Source: Kiritimatiellia bacterium (GTDB taxonomy: Bacteria; Verrucomicrobiota; Kiritimatiellia; RFP12; DVOR01). From it: a stretch of DNA of 64,000 nt. The stretch is from contig JAFYWN010000023.1 of assembly GCA_017558005.1 (NCBI GenBank), positions 1 to 64,000 of the forward strand. Direction: 5' to 3'. Under the pieces are notes generated by a model, which was not told the origin of the DNA, did no database searches, and saw only the letters and a list, made by a program, of their open reading frames with translations. Every line of letters begins with the position of its first letter. Within the stretch, counting starts at the first letter, position 1. Both the position numbers and the translations under genes were made by a program. This document shows positions 60,377 to 64,000 of the stretch, in pieces.

Positions 60377-62111
60377 GAGGAGCCTCCGTTACGAGCTTGA
60401 GCACTGCGGCGCGACGGGTGTCATAATCGGCGCCGCCCATAGGGGTGTTGTTCCAGTCGATGAATGCCTGCTGCAGCTGGAGGAAGGCATGACGCGCTTC
60501 ACCCTTGTCTGTGTAAGCATAGGTTTCATTCACCACAGTCTCGAGCACATCAAACGATGCCTTCTGACGATCGACCGAACTGCTTGCATCCACGTCATTG
60601 AAGGCGTTCTGCTGCAGATACACCGCATCAATCAATTCCTTCTTGAGGAACATGACGAAGTCTTCCATGGCGGTACCTTCTTCACCGACCACCTTCATCA
60701 TCTGTTCGACGTCTGCACCCTTACGCAAGATGGCACGGAGATTTTCCACACGATTCTGCTCGATGACCGAGCGATACTTGCTCCAAGAGTCCAAGGGGTC
60801 AATTGCAGGGAAGCGGCGCGCATCGGAACGTGCACGGGAGAGACCATGGAATGCACCCACCACCTTCAACGTTGCCTGCGTCACAGGTTCGTCGAAGTTA
60901 CCACCTGCAGGGGAGACCGTGCCACCGATGGTGACCGAGCCAATTGAACCATCCTTCAGACGGACACGACCAGCGCGTTCGTAGAAGCCTGCGATCACCG
61001 ATTCAAGGTAAGCCGGGAAGGCTTCGTCACCAGGAATTTCTTCCAAGCGGCCCGACATTTCACGGAGTGCCTGTGCCCACCGCGACGTGGAGTCTGCGAG
61101 CAAGAGCACATTTAGGCCCATCTGGCGATAGTAGCCCGCCAAGGTCACCGCCGTGTACACCGAAGCTTCACGAGCGGCCACAGGCATCGACGAGGTGTTA
61201 CAAATAATCACCGTACGGTCCATGAGCGTGCGGCCCGTCTTGGGGTCGGTCAACTCAGGGAATTCACGCAGAGTTTCCACCACTTCACCTGCACGTTCAC
61301 CGCAAGCTGCCACAATCACGATATCCACGTCTGCATACTGGGAGGTCTGGTGCTGAATCACCGTCTTGCCTGCGCCGAAGGGACCTGGCACGCAGTACGT
61401 ACCACCCACTGCGACGGGGAAGAAGGTGTCCACAGAACGAATACCCGTGGAGAGCGTTTCGGTCGGACGCAGACGTTCTGCATAGCAGTTAATCGGCAAC
61501 TTCACCGGCCACTTCTGCATCAACTTCACTTCGCGTTCATTCCCCTGAGCATCCGTCACAATGGCGACCGTGTCTTCCACTGTGTAGGAGCCTGCGGGCA
61601 TCACCTGCTTCACCGTGTACACGCCACGCCAGGCAAAGGGAATCATAATGCGGTGCGTATAGACACCTTCTGGCACAGTACCAACCGTTTCGCCTGCGGT
61701 CAAACGATCGCCCACGGCTGCCTTCGGGGTAAATTCCCACTTGGCCACACGGTCAAGCGAAGGCAAGTAGGTGCCGCGCTGCAAGAAGAAGCCGCACTGT
61801 TCTGCCAATTCAGGAAGCGGATTCAGCAAACCGTCGTACACGCGACCGAGCAAACCAGGACCCAATTCTGCGGCAAGCATGTCACCCGTAAAGTCCAGCA
61901 CATCGCCCACCTTTAAGTCGCGCGTGTCTTCGAAGACCTGAAGATCTGCCACACCGTCACGAATACGGACGATTTCACTCATCAGCCGCAACGTGCGGTC
62001 GCCGTCGGGAATGCACGCATATCCGACTTCGTTCTGCGCCACGGCACCGGTGAAAGCCACCGTAATCATGTTGCCGTTGACGCCTGTCACTTTGCCTGTT
62101 GTTTTTTCCAT
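60369..62111 (-). CDS. ntpA: V/A-type ATPase catalytic subunit A
   Basis: 580 aa. Walker A is GPFGAGKT at 243-250; the 'non-homologous' insert between ~115 and ~205 is present, marking a V/A-type catalytic chain. [20 protein letters not shown] and [19 protein letters not shown] are conserved. It couples ATP hydrolysis (or synthesis) to ion movement. Operon of seven genes in the order E, DUF2764, A, B, D, I, K; genes for C, F and G subunits of other systems are missing, as in many Bacteroidota and Chlamydiota operons. Confidence 0.97.
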   Translation of the reverse strand: MEKTTGKVTGVNGNMITVAFTGAVAQNEVGYACIPDGDRTLRLMSEIVRIRDGVADLQVFEDTRDLKVGDVLDFTGDMLAAELGPGLLGRVYDGLLNPLPELAEQCGFFLQRGTYLPSLDRVAKWEFTPKAAVGDRLTAGETVGTVPEGVYTHRIMIPFAWRGVYTVKQVMPAGSYTVEDTVAIVTDAQGNEREVKLMQKWPVKLPINCYAERLRPTETLSTGIRSVDTFFPVAVGGTYCVPGPFGAGKTVIQHQTSQYADVDIVIVAACGERAGEVVETLREFPELTDPKTGRTLMDRTVIICNTSSMPVAAREASVYTAVTLAGYYRQMGLNVLLLADSTSRWAQALREMSGRLEEIPGDEAFPAYLESVIAGFYERAGRVRLKDGSIGSVTIGGTVSPAGGNFDEPVTQATLKVVGAFHGLSRARSDARRFPAIDPLDSWSKYRSVIEQNRVENLRAILRKGADVEQMMKVVGEEGTAMEDFVMFLKKELIDAVYLQQNAFNDVDASSSVDRQKASFDVLETVVNETYAYTDKGEARHAFLQLQQAFIDWNNTPMGGADYDTRRAAVLKLVTEAPHA

Positions 62112-62156
62112 TGAGAAACCTTACTGTTTAAATTGTTTCCGACTTCGCCAACGACG

Positions 62157-62687
62157 TTAAAGCGTCTGCGCGGGCAATGCCGCTTCCAATCGTTCAGCAC
62201 CGACCGTCGCATCGCGCGCGGCCTTGTTCAATGCTAAGCGCAAGCGCACAGCATAGGCGAAAATCTGTCCTTTACTCATCGGGTCAAAGCCCGCGAGTTC
62301 ATCTGCCGCCGTCCAGTAAACACGCATCAGCGCCTCTTCTCTGGCGAGTGGATCGGGTGCAGATTCAAATGCAGATGCCACCGAGCGCAACAGCCACACC
62401 GGACACGCCGTGGTCTCGGGTGCAGTGTAATTACCCACATTGCCACCGCGCTTCGCTAAGCGACGTTGGCCCACTGCGCCGGCAATTGCCGACTCAAGCG
62501 CGCGCCATTGGCATACATAAGGGTGATCCGAAGGTGCAGCATCGCCCGCGACCAAAACGGCAGCCGCGGCGGCATCTTTTACAGAAAGTGCACTTTCACA
62601 CGCCGAAACAAAGGCTTCCCGCGTTATTTGCGGAGCGCGATCCGGCGCGAGCATCGGAAGAGAGGCCAATAAATAGCCGAGGCTCAT
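62157..62687 (-). CDS. DUF2764-family V-ATPase operon protein
   Basis: 176 aa. The N-terminus LGYLLASLPMLAPD fits the Y-L-x-A-S-L-P pattern of DUF2764, a helical protein found at this place between E and A in V-ATPase operons of Bacteroidota, Chlamydiota and spirochaetes. It may take the place of the C subunit that links shaft and ring. Starts two bases after E. It is Ala-rich throughout. Confidence 0.78.
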   Translation of the reverse strand: MSLGYLLASLPMLAPDRAPQITREAFVSACESALSVKDAAAAAVLVAGDAAPSDHPYVCQWRALESAIAGAVGQRRLAKRGGNVGNYTAPETTACPVWLLRSVASAFESAPDPLAREEALMRVYWTAADELAGFDPMSKGQIFAYAVRLRLALNKAARDATVGAERLEAALPAQTL

Positions 62688-62689
62688 AA

Positions 62690-63265
62690 TTAGTCCTTCA
62701 ACAATTCCGCCAACTGCGGACGCAACAAGGCTGCCAAGGCATCCGTCACCGACGCGCCTGTGAAGTCATGCTCCACACGACCGCCAGCAAGCTTCACGCG
62801 GAAACCGGTGCCCATCTGTGCATCCGTCACCACGGTGACTTCCTTTTGTGCGGCGAGCTTCGTCTTGAGTGCCTTTGCCACATCAGGAGCAGCCACGACT
62901 TCTGCTGCACCGCCCTTAATGTAAGCAGTCACAGCGTCTGCCACAAGCTTTTCAACCAAGGGGCCTGCCTTCAGGCTTTCATCCACCGCACCGCCAAGCG
63001 TACGCTCCAAAAGCGCGGTAATATCCTGGCCCAACTTCAACAACACATCGCGAGCCGCCTGGCGAATCGTCGCCTCAGCGCCCTGTGCGGCGCGTTCTGC
63101 TTCTGCTTTGGCAGTGGCGAGTGCTGTTTCTGCTTCCTTCTTCGCAGCGGCGACAATTGCATCCGCATCGGCCTTAGCCTTGGCGAGAAGTGCGTCGGCT
63201 TCAGCCTTGGCGGCATCCACACCTTCGCTACGAATCTTGTTCAACAAAGCGTCCAAGTTTTCCAT
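62690..63265 (-). CDS. ntpE: V/A-type ATPase subunit E (peripheral stalk)
   Basis: 191 aa. Residues ~1-75 form a continuous Ala/Lys/Glu coiled coil (ENLDALLNKIRSEGVDAAKA, then repeated AKA/AEA heptads), followed by a globular C-domain. That is the E-subunit plan. It heads the operon; a promoter lies 35 bp upstream (63300-63328). Confidence 0.9.
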   Translation of the reverse strand: MENLDALLNKIRSEGVDAAKAEADALLAKAKADADAIVAAAKKEAETALATAKAEAERAAQGAEATIRQAARDVLLKLGQDITALLERTLGGAVDESLKAGPLVEKLVADAVTAYIKGGAAEVVAAPDVAKALKTKLAAQKEVTVVTDAQMGTGFRVKLAGGRVEHDFTGASVTDALAALLRPQLAELLKD

Positions 63266-63299
63266 AGTGCAGTTAAAACCTTTCTCAATCTATATTTTT

Positions 63300-63328
63300 A
63301 TTCTATCACCTACCCCGTGACCACGCAA
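63300..63328 (-). promoter_or_regulatory. Promoter of the V-ATPase operon
   Basis: On the minus strand TTGCGT (63328-63323), 17-bp spacer, TAGAAT (63305-63300), 35 bp before the subunit E start; GAAAGG follows as ribosome binding site. Confidence 0.65.
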
Positions 63329-63437
63329 GAAAAAAAGAAAGTAGAGCTTTAATGCCTTTTAAAAACGCAAATAGGCGCACCTTAGTGATCCTAAAGCACG
63401 CCTGCTCATACAGAAATTAAAATGTGATACCTAAAAA

Positions 63438-63466
63438 CAAAAAAATCGACCCTCTCAGGCCGATTT
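63438..63466 (-). terminator. Terminator after the Lys-Gly tRNA cluster
   Basis: AAATCGGCC/GGTCGATTT hairpin with a T run on the minus strand, 10 bp after the last tRNA. Confidence 0.75.
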
Positions 63467-63475
63467 CCTTTTTTA

Positions 63476-63551
63476 TGGTAGGGGTGCACGGGCTCGAACC
63501 GTGGACCCAGTGATTAAGAGTCACTTGCTCTACCAACTGAGCTACACCCCC
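63476..63551 (-). tRNA. tRNA-Lys (CTT), copy 1
   Basis: GGGGGTG/CACCCCT acceptor, anticodon loop CTCTTAA, T-loop TTCGAGC, encoded CCA. 76 nt. Confidence 0.97.
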
Positions 63552-63563
63552 ATAAATGGAAAA

Positions 63564-63639
<76 letters not shown>

Positions 63640-63674
63640 TTTGGTAGATGTTTCTGCGGCGTTCCATCTCGGAA

Positions 63675-63750
63675 TGGTAGGGGTGCACGGGCTCGAACCG
63701 TGGACCCAGTGATTAAGAGTCACTTGCTCTACCAACTGAGCTACACCCCC
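63675..63750 (-). tRNA. tRNA-Lys (CTT), copy 2
   Basis: Identical to the gene at 63476-63551, offset by 199 bp. Part of a duplicated Lys-Gly pair. Confidence 0.97.
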
Positions 63751-63759
63751 ATTAAGAGA

Positions 63760-63835
<76 letters not shown>

Positions 63836-64000
63836 ACGCTCAAAAACGGGGCATATTGTATCACTTTGAAATTTTCAATGCAAGCACTTTTTTTAACTTT
63901 TTTTATTTTTATTTAAATTCCCATTTCTGTTAAATAATCTTCCTCCTCCGATGACTTCTAATTCATCGACCGCCCAATCTAATCACGATTAATTAGCCAC

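Noticed and set aside
59033-60400. Long open frame of 455 codons on the plus strand
   Set aside because: It is antisense to ntpB along its whole length; His/Arg-rich translation is the usual mirror of a GC-rich gene. ntpB is certain.

Overview
The window reads as bacterial chromosome from an anaerobic or fermentative Gram-negative. Supporting features are many lipoproteins and signal peptides, an RND efflux system with an outer-membrane channel, a SurA/PpiC-type foldase, a BspA-like leucine-rich repeat surface protein, a ferredoxin-linked 2-oxoacid oxidoreductase, a carboxynorspermidine decarboxylase and a bacterial V/A-type ATPase operon in the order E-DUF2764-A-B-D-I-K. This combination fits a host-associated member of the PVC superphylum (Verrucomicrobiota/Kiritimatiellota/Lentisphaerota) or a Bacteroidota relative. 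That placement is inference; there is no rRNA gene in the window to settle it.

Layout. 0.5-9.4 kb (+): surface LRR protein, a hydrolase, a candidate structured RNA, the three-gene 2-oxoacid:ferredoxin oxidoreductase operon (delta, alpha, fused beta-gamma), a stand-alone IMP cyclohydrolase, a PHP phosphoesterase, a flavodoxin-like reductase and MarC. 9.5-14.4 kb (-): an orphan V-ATPase proteolipid-like protein, a large DEAD-box helicase, rpsI/rplM and a TRIC-type channel. 14.5-15.7 kb: a gene-free region holding a 483-bp element and GC-rich hairpin repeats. 15.7-39.5 kb (+): a long run of housekeeping and envelope genes (trmB, ferredoxin, patatin, lepB, glf, nspC), a metal-efflux operon with His-rich proteins, ribD, PPIase, rsmA, nudC, murF and a flippase-like protein whose 3' end is partly duplicated. 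39.5-41.2 kb: a second gene-free region with an inverted copy of the 483-bp element. 41.2-49.8 kb (+): rpmE, prfA, a DjlA-like protein, argF, pyrB, rnhC, aroA, a MATE transporter and a lipoprotein. 49.8-55.9 kb (-): tRNA genes, pnuC, fluC and a lower-GC block of genes I do not recognise between tRNA-Met and tRNA-Ala. 56-63.3 kb (-): V-ATPase operon. 63.5-63.8 kb (-): tandem Lys-Gly tRNA pairs.

The most unusual signals are these. Two ~483-bp non-coding elements lie in opposite orientation 25 kb apart, each carrying iteron-like repeats, DnaA-box-like motifs and an outward-facing consensus promoter. An orphan V-ATPase c-ring-like gene lies far from the V-ATPase operon. A recurring promoter form (extended -10, TGN-TAnnnT) places several start codons about 6 nt after the -10, suggesting leaderless mRNAs. 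The unrecognised gene block between tRNA-Met and tRNA-Ala and the His/Cys-rich metal-efflux operon also deserve attention. Gene functions come from recognising motifs by eye; no database search was run.
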